Shown in pieces: positions 54,233 through 64,000 of a stretch of 64,000 nt of DNA. The notes below the pieces were generated by a model, which saw only the letters and a list, made by a program, of their open reading frames with translations, searched no databases and was not told the DNA's origin. The stretch lies in assembly GCA_023055355.1 (NCBI GenBank), contig JALJCS010000034.1, forward strand, positions 262,001 through 326,000, in the 5' to 3' direction. The stretch is from Agelaius tricolor. Taxonomy: Eukaryota > Chordata > Aves > Passeriformes > Icteridae. The position numbers and the translations under genes are program-made. Position 1 is the first letter of the stretch. The number at the start of each line of letters is the position of its first letter.

Positions 54233-54700
54233 AATGAAGGTGGGGCTCGTCCCAGCTGCGGGAACAGCGTTTTATTGGGTGAGAAACAGAGTTCACTCTC
54301 TAGAATTTTTACACGTTTGTTAAGGGATAAAAGGCAGCGCTGGGGTGCTTGGCTGTTTGCCAGGAGCACCCGGTTCCCTTAAACCGTGTTCTCTAGATTC
54401 TGTTCCATTGCAGTGGGGTGTGCATATTCATTAGAGTTTATACATATTCCAAGAGTCCTTTTCAGTTTAGATGTTCTTTTGCTTGGTTGGAACCTTCGCG
54501 CCATCTTGTGGATTAAACCAATATACTTTATTTCTTCCTGTGGTGCCATCCTGTCTTATTTTCAGTCCCTCGCTATTTGATAACGAGGGTCAGTAAATTT
54601 TTCCTTTTTTTTTTCAGTGCTCTGGTTTCTGTTTCTGTTATCTTGTGTTTCAGATAAGATTGTCCCCAGCTGTGGGAAATCACCTCATTATCTGACACCA
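54233..54700 (-). mobile_element. Probable solo LTR, antisense
   Basis: Read on the minus strand, it starts near TGTCAGATAATGAGG, has TATAAA (complement of 54437-54442), and has AATAAA about 165 bases later (complement of 54271-54276). It ends near TTCATTCCA. This order fits a retroviral LTR. Its composition is lower in GC than both flanks. No internal genes adjoin it and the family is not assigned. Confidence 0.5.
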
Positions 54701-57294
54701 TTTTCTGAGTTCCTTACGTGTAAAAGCATTTGAACATTTCACAGTCTCTATTATAGTCTATTATAGTATTACAGTCTAAAATAGTATCTGTTACAGTGCT
54801 GTTTATGAAAGCTGTGCAGTGCATACACGAACTGACAGATTATCCTTGATCCAGAGCAGTAGTTACAGACTGTCCCCTCTCGGGAGTTTTGTGCTCAATA
54901 ACAGCGTGCCAGAGCTCAGACATAAATGGCAAGGGCAAGAACTGCATTTGTTCTGTTCCATTCTGGGCTGGGCTGAGCTCTGTTTGCCGGGAAGCAGCGG
55001 GATGGGTGTCCCTGTGCCCACCCCCCTGGGTCCCAGAGAGAAGCTGCTCCTGTGGCTGCAGCTGAGGGGCACTGGGAAACCTGAACGGTCCTGATGGAAA
55101 CCGATGCCAAAGCAGGTTTGGTTGGGTTTGGGACTTGCCATTTTCCCCTGATCCGTGGGTTTTGCCTTAGGAAACAGGAACTGGGCACCAGGACATTTTG
55201 TTAGCCTAGAAGGGAGGAGTTGGTTTGTATTTATTTCCTGAGGCACCTGGATCGATTTGGGTCTCAGTTGGCACCCGAGAGCCTCCTCTGTGTCCTGGGT
55301 GGGGTGGTGGCTACCAAAGGGGTAAAAGGTGGAGCAGGAGGGTGGGTGGAGAGGAGAGCAGTGGCTCTGTGGGGATTTGCATCTGGAAAGGGCCCTCAGT
55401 TTCCTGGCGGGAGTCCTGGAATCAGTCGCTGAGCAGTGAGGATCGTGCAGCTGCAGCGCCGAGAGTGCAGAGGCTGCAGTGGGCGTTGTCTGCTCGCTCT
55501 CCTGATGTCCCATCTCTAATGCTGGGCTGGCACCCAGGCACCTCCCAGGGCTGCACAGCCTCAGGGCAGGGGTGGTTTGTAAATGTTTTAAATGCTGCAG
55601 CAGCTCCCTCAGGCTGGATGAGTGTGAGGATATCCAGCTCTGCCTTCGGGCTTGGAGCACGGCAAGGGTGCAGGGCTCACGGTCAGTCTTGTTTAAACAC
55701 TTGTAATAGCAAAACATTTTAAAGCAGAGACTGTGAGGCAATAACAAAGGCGAGTGTGTGGCAAGGATAGGTCCGAGGTGTCTTTATTAAAGATCCACAC
55801 TGCTGGATGTTGTGTCGGAGCCCTCTGGGGACAGAAGGTGTCCCCAGAGCTTCATGAAGCCCTTGTTTCCTGCTGGCAGGGCAGGGGGTGAGCCCAGCCT
55901 CGGGGGCTGTGTGGCTCCTCCTGCCTGGAGCAGGGACAGCCCGTGGGGCTGAGCCCCAGAGGTTCAGTTGCTGGAGCAGGTGGGGATCTCTTTGTGCCTG
56001 GGAATTGTCGCTGCTGCGTTCCTGTCCCAGCTGCAGGGTTCCCTCAGAGCCCGTGCCCTGCAGCAGCACTGGGAGCTCCTGGGCTGGGCAGGGAGCAGCT
56101 CTGGCCTGGGGCTCTCAGTCCCATCAGTGCCCATGGAAAGCCAGCTGGGTTTGTTCTGCTGCCATCAGCCTCTCTGCTGTGCCAGCCTCGGTGCCAGGGC
56201 ACAGAGCTGTGGGAAGGCTCCATCCCATCTGTGCCAAGCGCTGCCAGCGCTTCCAGCAGCGCTGCTGGGGCACCAAGGGCTGCCTTTGGAGCCTGGCTGG
56301 CACAGAGGGTGACACACTCTGCCCTGCAGCACCCAGCTGCATCCCACAGCTGCACAGTTCAGCCAGCAGGGAGCAGAGTCAGCTCTGGGGCCCAAACCAG
56401 GTTTTGTCGCCCAGAGAGCCCCTGAGCTTCCTGAGGCAGCACACAGATGTGCCCTGGCCTTTGGGGCTCATGGTGAGGGCTGCCAGGGCATTGTGATAAG
56501 GCTGAGCTGGAGCTTTCTTAGAAAAGCCATCAGCTGTAAGGAGAATCTCTGGCAAACAGGTGGCTGGGGCACTGGCTGGGAGCAGGTCCTGGGCTTTTCT
56601 CTTCTTTTCTTTAAGCTGTTCTTAAGAGGAGCCCAAAACTGCAAAATGGAAAGGAAGGGGGCTGTGGTGGTGAAAGTTGCTTTGCATTTTTTGAAGTGTT
56701 GCTGTGGATTTTGGTGTGTCAAGTGGCACTACCAAAACAGCACTGGAATAACCAAACTTCAGGACTCTGCGCTTAATTCCTTGAATGTGTTTGTGTGGGT
56801 GCAGGAAATGCCAAATCCCAAAGCAATTCCATGTCTGTAACTTCAAGTGCAACATCTTTAAAAGCAAGTGCTCAGTGTGGGCTTTCCATGTGGGTGCAAA
56901 TGGCCCAAGGCCTTTCTTGTGTCCCAAAAGCAAAAACCCTTTCCCTGGGAGGTTTTGGAGGGGATTCTCTTTGGGATTTCTTGTGGTGCAGCATCCCGGG
57001 TGTCCCTTCCTTTGTGCCAAGTCCAATGGGAAAGGATGGAATGGCTGCCACGTGGGCTCTGGGATAAAAATGGTTCTGTTCAAATGAGGCAGAGAATGCA
57101 AGATGAAAAATGAGCATCCTTTCATTGTCTGAAATAGTCAGGAATAAAAGTGCTGGCAAAGGACACGTTTGTGTTTGAATTGGTGTCACCTCTCCTGGGT
57201 AAAACCCCATAGTGAGCCAGCAGAGCAGAGCTATGAGAGCTGGGATCCTTGGACTTCCACAGTGGACTTAATTTTCTTTTCTCCTCTCTTTCAG
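54701..57294. other. GC-rich stretch, no gene established
   Basis: Overlapping ORFs of up to 294 codons (54863-55747, minus) are open on both strands, as expected where stop codons are rare. None shows a known domain. I see no identifiable repeat. Confidence 0.5.
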
Positions 57295-57419
57295 GGCAGG
57301 AAAAATCATCCAACTCCTGCCATGTTTGCCCGAAGCTTTGGTGTTGGAGCAGCCAAAGGCAAGAGGCTTCAGCAGCAGGGCTCTGCGCTGGAGGGCTCTG
57401 GTCCTGCCCACGCTGTGGG
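57295..57419 (+). CDS. Candidate exon of an unrecognised gene
   Basis: This 125-nt segment has an excellent acceptor (TTTTCTCCTCTCTTTCAG before it) and a strong donor (GTGAGTCAG after it). An ATG at 57322 opens MFARSFGVGAAKGKRLQQQG and continues to the donor. A second frame, continuous with the frame from 53877, is also open, so the reading frame is not certain. If the 53850-54091 exon is untranslated, this exon would contain the start codon, although its context (C at -3) is weak. No homologue is recognised. A basic, glycine-rich N-terminus is all that can be said. Confidence 0.35.
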
Positions 57420-60400
57420 GTGAGTCAGAGGGACACAGGGCTCCCCTTTTCCTCTCTGCTGGCATGAGCTGCCATGGTAATGCCATTGCTGCCAGCCCAG
57501 CCCCAGCTGTGCCTGCTGGAGAAGGGCAGAGGTGCAGAGGCAGTGCCAGAGTTCCCTGGGGCTGCTGGAGCTGTGGTGCTGGCTGTGCCCTGAGGGCAGC
57601 TTGGGCATTGTCTGTGCAGCCCAGGGCTGCTCTGGGCCTTCCTTGGGGAGCTCTCAGTGCATGCCCAGCTCTGCCAGGGCTGGCAGCCGGTGCAGGGCTG
57701 GGTGACAGCCTCTGCTGGGGCTGGGGGCAGGCACGGCCCTGGCACAGGGGCAGGGGCAGGGCTGGCAGCATCTGGGAGCCGTGGGAGCAGAGTGAGGGGT
57801 GGTGCTGGGCACAGGGGTCAGCCTGTGCTGGTGTCAGCACAGCCCTGCAGGGCCCTGGCATCTGGGAGCAGCTCCAGCTCTCCTGGGGCCCAGGGATGGG
57901 CTCTGAGGGACTGGCTTTGCCTGTGCCTTTCCAGGGCAGCAGGAACAAGGGCAATGTGGTGCCAGAGCTGGGGCCCATCAGGCTGTATTTCCCTCTGGGA
58001 AAGCAGAACAGACTCTGGGCTGAGCTGAGTTTCCTGCAAGGGCTCAGAATCCAGGGAAAAGGGAGTTCAGGAATTGCATCTGCTGCTGGGAACATTGCCT
58101 TAGGCTTGCTCAGTTTGTGTCTGTGAGCAGTGGGCTCTGGGCTGGAGAGGTGCTGTTGGCAGCAAAAGATGGAGTCCATGCTCTGCAGGGATGTGCAGGG
58201 AAGGACTGAGTGGGAGGGAAGGGCAGTATTTAGAAATGAGATCAGCATTTCTCCCAGAATTGGGGTGCAGCAGTGATGGGGGTGGTTGGCTTTGCTCTGG
58301 GCCTTGTTATTCCTTGTGCAATTTGCAAATTCTGCTGCATGATTTCCTGTCCAGTATCTTTCTAACAAAAACTGACAGAAATTGAGGTTTAGGAGTAGAG
58401 CTGAGGTCCATTCACTGCACAATCTTGCCAAGGCTGGAGGACTGGGATGATGGCTGCTCTCAGCAAAGGTCACTTCTCAATGCTGTGTCAGATTTGCCTC
58501 AGTGCTGGGCAGGAAAGGTGAGGGTTTGGATCAGGAATTGTGCAAACAAGGCCTGGGTGTGGTTGATTTGTTTTGTTTTTCAGTGAGCCAGGGCTGGCAC
58601 AGGGAATGGTGCAGGTGCTGCTCTGGCACCAGAGCTGCTGCCCTTTGGAGCCATGTTCAAGGTGTGACCATAGAACACTTTGGGGGCTGTTTTCAGCACT
58701 CTGGGTTTCAGAACTGCTGTCCCCAGCCCGTTGCCAGCCCTGGGACATCTGCTCTGCTTCCAGGCTGTCCTTGCTGGAGCAGCCTGGTCCCTGCCGTGCC
58801 CAAGCCCTGAGACACAGAGGGAGCCCTGTGCCCAGGGGCCTTTGGCACCTTGTCAGGAAGGTGGCAGCAGCCCCGGGAGCAGGCTGGAGGTGAGAACTGG
58901 GTGTTGGGAGCTGAGGAGTGCTCATCTGGGCTGGGGGGAAGGGGCAGGAGTTTCCATGCCCCTGGAGCTTTCCTGCTGGCATGGGGCAGCACAGGGAGCA
59001 GCATTCATTGTGCCCCTCCCACGGGCAGTGCTGGCCTGGGTGTCTGTGCTGTGCCACCAGAGCGTGGCACTTGGCTGCTGTCACTGCTGTCACTGCCAGC
59101 CCAGCTGGGGGCTGTGCCCTCCTGCCAGCCCCAGCCAGGAGCTCCAGGGCTGCCTCTGGGCCCTGCTGGGAGCGTTTGCTGGGAATGTGCCCCATCCCTG
59201 GGAGCGTCCCTTTGTCCCTGGGCTGCCAGCCAGAGCTTTGGGCTGCTCAGGCTCAGGCTGGGATTGCCAAAGGCACCGAGAGGGAGCAGCACAGGGAGGG
59301 TGCTCAGAGAGGGGCTGGCAGAGCCCAGCTGGCAGGCTGGGCTGGCTGCTGCAGGTGGGGCTGTGTGCACTGCAGGCAGGGAATGTCCCCTTCCCTCAGC
59401 AGCCCTGCAGATCCCAAGGGCTCCCAGAGCAGGATTTTATTCCTTACCTCCCTTTGTGGAGATTGATTCTCCACATTGCCATGAGCAATTCTTGGATTTC
59501 TCTAGGAGCAAACCTCCCAGCAGAGCCAGATTGCAGCGGAGGCCAGAGCTGTGTTTGGAGCAGGGAGTGCTGAGAGCTGCGTCTGCCTGTGCTGCCCCAG
59601 CCTGAGCACAGGTACAGGGAACAGCCTGGGCAAAGGGATTGGGGCAGTGGCTGATGCCCAGGGAGAAGAACACAAACCCACAGCCCTTCAGCCTGACAGT
59701 CCCCTCCACCCAGAGCTCAGCACACATCCTCACAGGGAAGCCCAGCAGCTGAAGGGAAAAAAAACCCACAGAAGAAAAAGGTGATTTATTGTGCTGTAAA
59801 GTTCTTTCAAGTTGTTATTAAAGCCCAACCAACATTTGCTCTTGATTTTGGTTGGGTGAATAATGAGCAGTGGGCACAGGTGATGCCATTCATGTGGCTG
59901 AAAACCTGGTGTGATCTAGAGGGGATCCAAGAACTGTTTGTGTAGGGCAATGGAATGTGAGGGGATGTCAGGGGCAGTGAGTTGGCATTTTGGAGGGAAT
60001 TGCTGAGGTCATTGAAGGGAGACCAGCAGACAATTTCCCTGGGAAATCCCAGGCCCCTCGGGCCCACAGCCAGGACTCTCCAGGGCTGAGGGGGCAGCAC
60101 TGGAGACTCCCTGTGGCCTCCTTCCTTGGCAGCAGCCAGCAGGGAAGGGAGAAGAGGATCCCTGTGGGATGAGACTGCAGAGAGCGAGCAGAGGAGCAGC
60201 CTCGGGCTGGAGAAAGGCCAAGGGACCAACACGGTGGCACCAGGGCACCTGTGAGGAACAGAATGGACACTTGGAGGCCACACGGAGGTGAGGAGTGCAT
60301 GGTTTGGGCAAAATGTCAGTGAATCTCCAGAGAGATAAGGAGGGGATATTTAGGAGGGAAACGCTGAGGTGAGGAGTTCACCCAGCCTGGCACAAGGTGT

Positions 60401-61853
60401 GTTTGCACAGGCTGGGGCCAGAGGTGGGGGTCAACCCAAAGCCAGCCCTGCTCAGCCTCTAAATCCCAGGATAAGATGTACAGGCTGCCCACTGAGGGAT
60501 TAAAAATACATAAAACTGAAACCAAGAGCATTAATGAGATTCTTGGGAATCCCATTAACTTGTTGGCAGAGCTCTTGACACAGTTTGGAGCTTTGATGAC
60601 AAGAATGCATTTCTTTATTTGGATTATTCACTGTGTGGGATAGGGGGTTTGTTTGGATTTTAAGGCCCTCATGGTGGCCCTGACACTGCTCAGGAGCTGG
60701 TAGAGAAGCAGAGTCAGAGCTCCTGGCAGGCACAGGGTGTTTTCCCCCATAGTGGATTGTGGAGCAATTGTCTGGGACCCGGATTGTCCCTCTGGGTGAT
60801 GCCACTTGCTGTGGTTTGTATCATTCCATCCATTTAATTCCCAAAACTTCTCAGCCCAGGGGTTGGAGCTGACAGGGCAGGACAAAGATTGTTCTCTGTA
60901 TGGTGCCCAGATTTGGGGTTCCCTGTCAGCTGTGCCAGTTCTGATGAATTCTACCCATAGCCCCAAATTCCCTGCTCCATTCCCGCTGCAGTAACCTCCC
61001 AGTGCCCCATGGAGTGTGGGCATTCCCATGCAGAGCTGCTGCCTTGGACAGCAGCTGTGTCAGGAGCCAGCAGAGCTTCCAAGGAAGCTCAGCAGCACAG
61101 GGCCAAGGCCAGGGTTCTATTCCATAGAAGTGGCTGTTGAGAGCCCTCAGCCCAATGGTGTCCCTGGGCTCACTGGCCAGAGCTGCCTGGAATGGAGCCC
61201 ATTTCACCCCCCTGAGCTCCAGGATGGAGAAGATCCAGTGGATGGTTTAGAGCAGGAGAAGGCAGTGGCCAGATGTGCTCCCAGCCTGAGCTGAGGCAGC
61301 CCCTGTGCCCAGGGGGGGACATCTCTCCCTGCAGAAGCTCAGCTCCTTTCAGAGCCTCAGCAGGGGCCTCTACAAATTCTTTTCTCTCAGGAAAGGGATG
61401 CACAGCTTTGTCTTCAGCACACCTCCAGTGGCACCTACCTGGGAAAGCTTTCCATCACTTCTGCACTTCCAGCTGGATCCCTGAAAAACTCCGAACTCCA
61501 TCCCACTGATTTTCAGGTACTTCTGAGGGCTGCTGCCTGGGATTGAACATCTGTGGGGGAAGATGGCCTTGGCTTTGATGCTGCTGATGGCCGATGGCCT
61601 CAGGCTGGGGAGGAGGGAAGGGATTTGGGGTGGCTGGGCCACAGCTGGCAGCTGTGTGGGAGCTCTGAGCCAGGAGTTGCTGCTGAGCCCCTCTGCAAAG
61701 GGCCCGTGCCTCCATTCCCAGCAATGCCAGCTGCTCCTTGGGGTCCTGCTGGGCTGCTGGTGGTCTCTGTCCGGGCTGAAGCATTTCCAGGGGCCTGCTC
61801 AGAGCAGCCCCTGGCCCAGGAGCCACAGTGCAGGCACAGCTCCTCCCCTGCAG
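57420..61853. other. GC-rich stretch, no gene established
   Basis: The sequence is dominated by CTGGG, CAGCC and GGCAG words, with few stop codons. The longest ORFs (57268-58473 minus, 401 codons; 58680-59573 plus, 297 codons) show no domain, and competing frames on both strands are equally open. It could be intron of the candidate plus-strand gene. Confidence 0.5.
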
Positions 61854-62102
61854 ATGCCAAAGACACGAGGTGCTGCTGCCTTTCAGGAGCTCCTGGCCTC
61901 CTCCTGCCCTGCGCTCCCAGCCAGCTGGGACACAGCCAGGGAGCACCAAGGAGCATGGCTGGCAGCCAGCAGGAGACACCGAGGCCCCTGGGCCAGAAAA
62001 ACAGCCCTGGCCTCAGCAGCCAGCATGGTTTGGAGCTGGCAACACTCACCTGCAGGCAACGCCCCCCGGCACTCTCCAGAAGAGCTTTGGCCACAGAGCA
62101 AG
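61854..62102 (+). CDS. Weak candidate exon of the same unrecognised gene
   Basis: A 249-nt segment lies between a CTCCTCCCCTGCAG acceptor and an AGCAAG/GTAACC donor. All three plus frames are open, so openness is not evidence. Joined in phase to the ATG frame of 57295-57419, it would read through a proline- and glutamine-rich tail (PGPEKQPWPQQPAWFGAG) to SFGHRAR. A second acceptor (TGCCTTTCAG) lies just inside at about 61887. No family is recognised. Confidence 0.2.
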
Positions 62103-62559
62103 GTAACCCTCAGGGCTTGTCTTGTTGGCTTCTTCCTGGGGAAACAAAGGGACATTGTGGGAGCACATTTACAGCTGCTGGGGAAATCCTGGCAAGGGCA
62201 GAACAATCAGGGCTATGGGGAAGAGTTTGGTGCTGCCATGTTGAGTGCCAGCCAGTTCTGCCCCACAGCCATTGCAGGGGCTGCTGTGCAAAGCAGCAGT
62301 AGCAGAAGGGAAGGAGCTGCATTTGCAGAGGAGTTCTCTTAGTGGCAGCAGTCATTGCCATCCCACACAGGGCCTTTGGAACAGCCCTGGGATTGGCTCA
62401 GGTGTTTGGAGCAGGGTGCTGAGAAGGCCAAAATTCTGGGTTTGATGCACAGCTGGGCCAGTCACTTCTCACATTTGACTTGATGATTCTCACGGCTCTG
62501 GAAATAAAGAACAAATCGTTTGCACTGGTTTTTTAACCCATGGGGTTTTTCCTAGCATT
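62103..62559. other. No gene recognised
   Basis: Short stretch of mixed composition between the candidate exon and the CpG island. I see nothing specific. Confidence 0.5.
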
Positions 62560-63544
62560 TCCCTGGGGCTCCAGTCCCACCCCAGGCACAATGGCAGCGG
62601 GAGCAGCAACGCCTCGGCCCCAGCGGCCGTCCCAGAGCGGCTGCTCGTGGCTGGGAAGCTGCAGCCCCCAGCAGGGGCTGCGGGCACGGAGCAGGGGCTG
62701 CGGGCGCTGGGGCTCGTAGGGGAGCGCGGCGCTCGTGGCGTTACCGGGCCGGGGAGGCTGCGGGGCGGCGCCGTGTCCGCCAGGGGGCGCCCCGCGGGGC
62801 GGGCGGCGGCGCTGAGCGAGCGGCGATGCCCATGGGGTCCCGGGGCCGGTACGGGCGGTCTCGGTGTCCTTCCCGCTGCCAGCCGCGATCCAGAGGCTGC
62901 TCCGGGCAAGCGTCGTCCTCCTGGCGGCCATGGCAGCGGCACGGCACCGGCTCCCTGCCGCCGCAGCCGGAGCGTGCCTGGAGCCCCGGCGAGACCCAGC
63001 CCCGCACTGGCCGCAACCGGAGCGGCAGCGCCTGTCCCGGAGCGGCTTTTCCCGACCGCAGCGATAGTGGTCCCGATGCCAGCCCCAATGCTACCTCGAT
63101 TCTCTGGCCTTGGCACCCATACCCTGCCCGCCGAGAAAGAAGCAGCTCGGCCCAGCTTCCACAAGAAATACCGGCAGGACCAGGATACGAATTCCCAGGC
63201 CTAAATCCCCATCCCCGTCCCGCTCCCAGCCGAGCACCGTGGACCCCGCGCAGCACCAGCAGCAGCCCCCGATCCGGATCTCCGCATAGCGCTCCGACCG
63301 ATGCTCCCGCCGCCTCCCGGGATGAGCATCCCACGCAGAAAACGGGACAGGCGCCGATCCGCCGGGATTTATGGGCGGGCGGGGGGCGGGGGGGAGGCGG
63401 GGCCCTGGGGGCGGGGCCGGCACAGGTGCGAGGGGCGGGGCCTGCACAGGTGTGCGGGACCCCAGTGCGGCTGCGCGGGGCGGGGCCTTGGGGGATTTAA
63501 GGCGCGGGGAGGCCACGGCAGAGCCATTTGCTCCTCGGCGTTGG
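62560..63544 (+). promoter_or_regulatory. CpG island promoter with GC boxes and E-boxes
   Basis: CpG density is very high from about 62600. Three GGGCGGGGCC-type GC boxes (Sp1/KLF sites) lie near 63406, 63432 and 63475. E-boxes CAGGTG lie at 63423-63428 and 63447-63452, each just after a GC box. An ATTTAA at 63495-63500 could act as a weak TATA box. The likely start is about 25-35 bases downstream. A possible donor (GTTGG then GTGAGG) follows at 63545, so a short first exon in the plus direction is plausible, with its gene beyond the window. ORFs of up to 224 codons on both strands look like GC by-products. Confidence 0.55.
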
Positions 63545-63599
63545 GTGAGGGAGGTTGCTGCCGGCCGGGGCCCTATATTTCTTTTTCTCTGCGTTTCTT

Positions 63600-64000
63600 T
63601 TCTCCTGCGTTTCTGTTGTGTTGTATTTCTGTGTATTTCTCCTTTCTACCCTCCCTTCCACCCCTCCCCCACCCCCTACACCCTCCCCCCCCCAAACCCC
63701 CCCCCTCCCTCTCCCCCCTAGCCCTCCCCTCCCTCCCCCCCTACGGCCGCCCCTCTCTCGTTCTCTACCCCACCTACCCTACCCTACTTTCCCATCCTCT
63801 GCCTTCCCTCCCCAGCCGGACTCCCCCCTGAGCCCGCTCCCAGCTCCCCCTTCCCCCCCACCAGTCGCTCCCCACCCGCCCTCAATCCCGCTCCTTTCTC
63901 CAGCCTGCCTTCCCCCCAGCCCCGTCCTCTGCTGTCCTGCACACCCCGATCTCTCCCCACCTTCTTCTCCGTTCCCCTGTTCTTGTTTTCCATTCCCCAC
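63600..64000. repeat. Polypyrimidine (C/T-rich) low-complexity tract
   Basis: The plus strand is nearly all C and T, with many runs of five to nine C. The minus strand has matching G runs that could form G-quadruplexes. The tract reaches the window end. Confidence 0.85.

Noticed and set aside
57268..58473. 401-codon minus-strand ORF
   Set aside because: It lies in GC-rich, stop-poor DNA where plus frames are equally open. It shows no domain, no splice logic and heavy P/L/S/C composition typical of noncoding GC-rich sequence.
58680..59605. Overlapping plus-strand ORFs of 182-297 codons
   Set aside because: Three frames are open at once and none has a recognisable motif. This reflects base composition.
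57295..62102. PIWI-family N-terminus
   Set aside because: The glycine/arginine-containing start briefly suggested a PIWI-like protein, but there is no real match to PIWIL1-4 N-termini and no PAZ or PIWI domain in the window.

Overview
The window is avian nuclear DNA, most likely from a songbird. CR1 LINE tails lie at 1-255, about 1432-1500, 42925-43290 and 49030-49445, and solo LTRs of a type I associate with passerines lie at 5990-6363 and 33176-33555. Genes are split by GT-AG introns. There is no bacterial gene organisation, CRISPR array, tRNA or rRNA that I can see. The placement in songbirds rests on recalled repeat families and was not checked by search.

Layout. Positions 1 to about 52.5 kb are AT-rich and nearly empty of genes. 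An isolated minus-strand exon at 1182-1379 encodes part of a GALNT-type glycosyltransferase. A CpG island with ETS-like sites follows at about 2340-3060. Solo LTRs come next, then more than 30 kb in which I recognise no gene. From 41420 to 52240, on the plus strand, lie fifteen consecutive internal exons of SMARCA5 (SNF2H, an ISWI chromatin-remodelling ATPase) with their introns. This copy lacks the exons for the N-terminus and the ATP-binding P-loop, and those for the SLIDE domain and C-terminus. Its second exon carries a 41-bp insertion that shifts the frame and leads to a stop in the next exon. I read it as an unprocessed, truncated duplicate and therefore a pseudogene.

At about 52.5-53.4 kb the composition changes abruptly. 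A purine-rich tract is followed by a 30-bp minisatellite (53521-53839) and then by GC-rich DNA to the end. That block holds a small CpG island with a candidate first exon (donor after 54091), an antisense LTR (about 54233-54700), two splice-flanked exon-like segments (57295-57419 and 61854-62102) that may belong to one unrecognised gene, a strong CpG promoter with GC boxes and repeated E-boxes (about 62560-63544), and a polypyrimidine tract to the window end. Long ORFs there mostly reflect the scarcity of stop codons in GC-rich sequence.

The genes do not form a pathway. The main interest is the broken SMARCA5 copy next to a sharp composition boundary and minisatellite, which suggests a segmental duplication or rearrangement breakpoint. 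I found no convincing new biological system.
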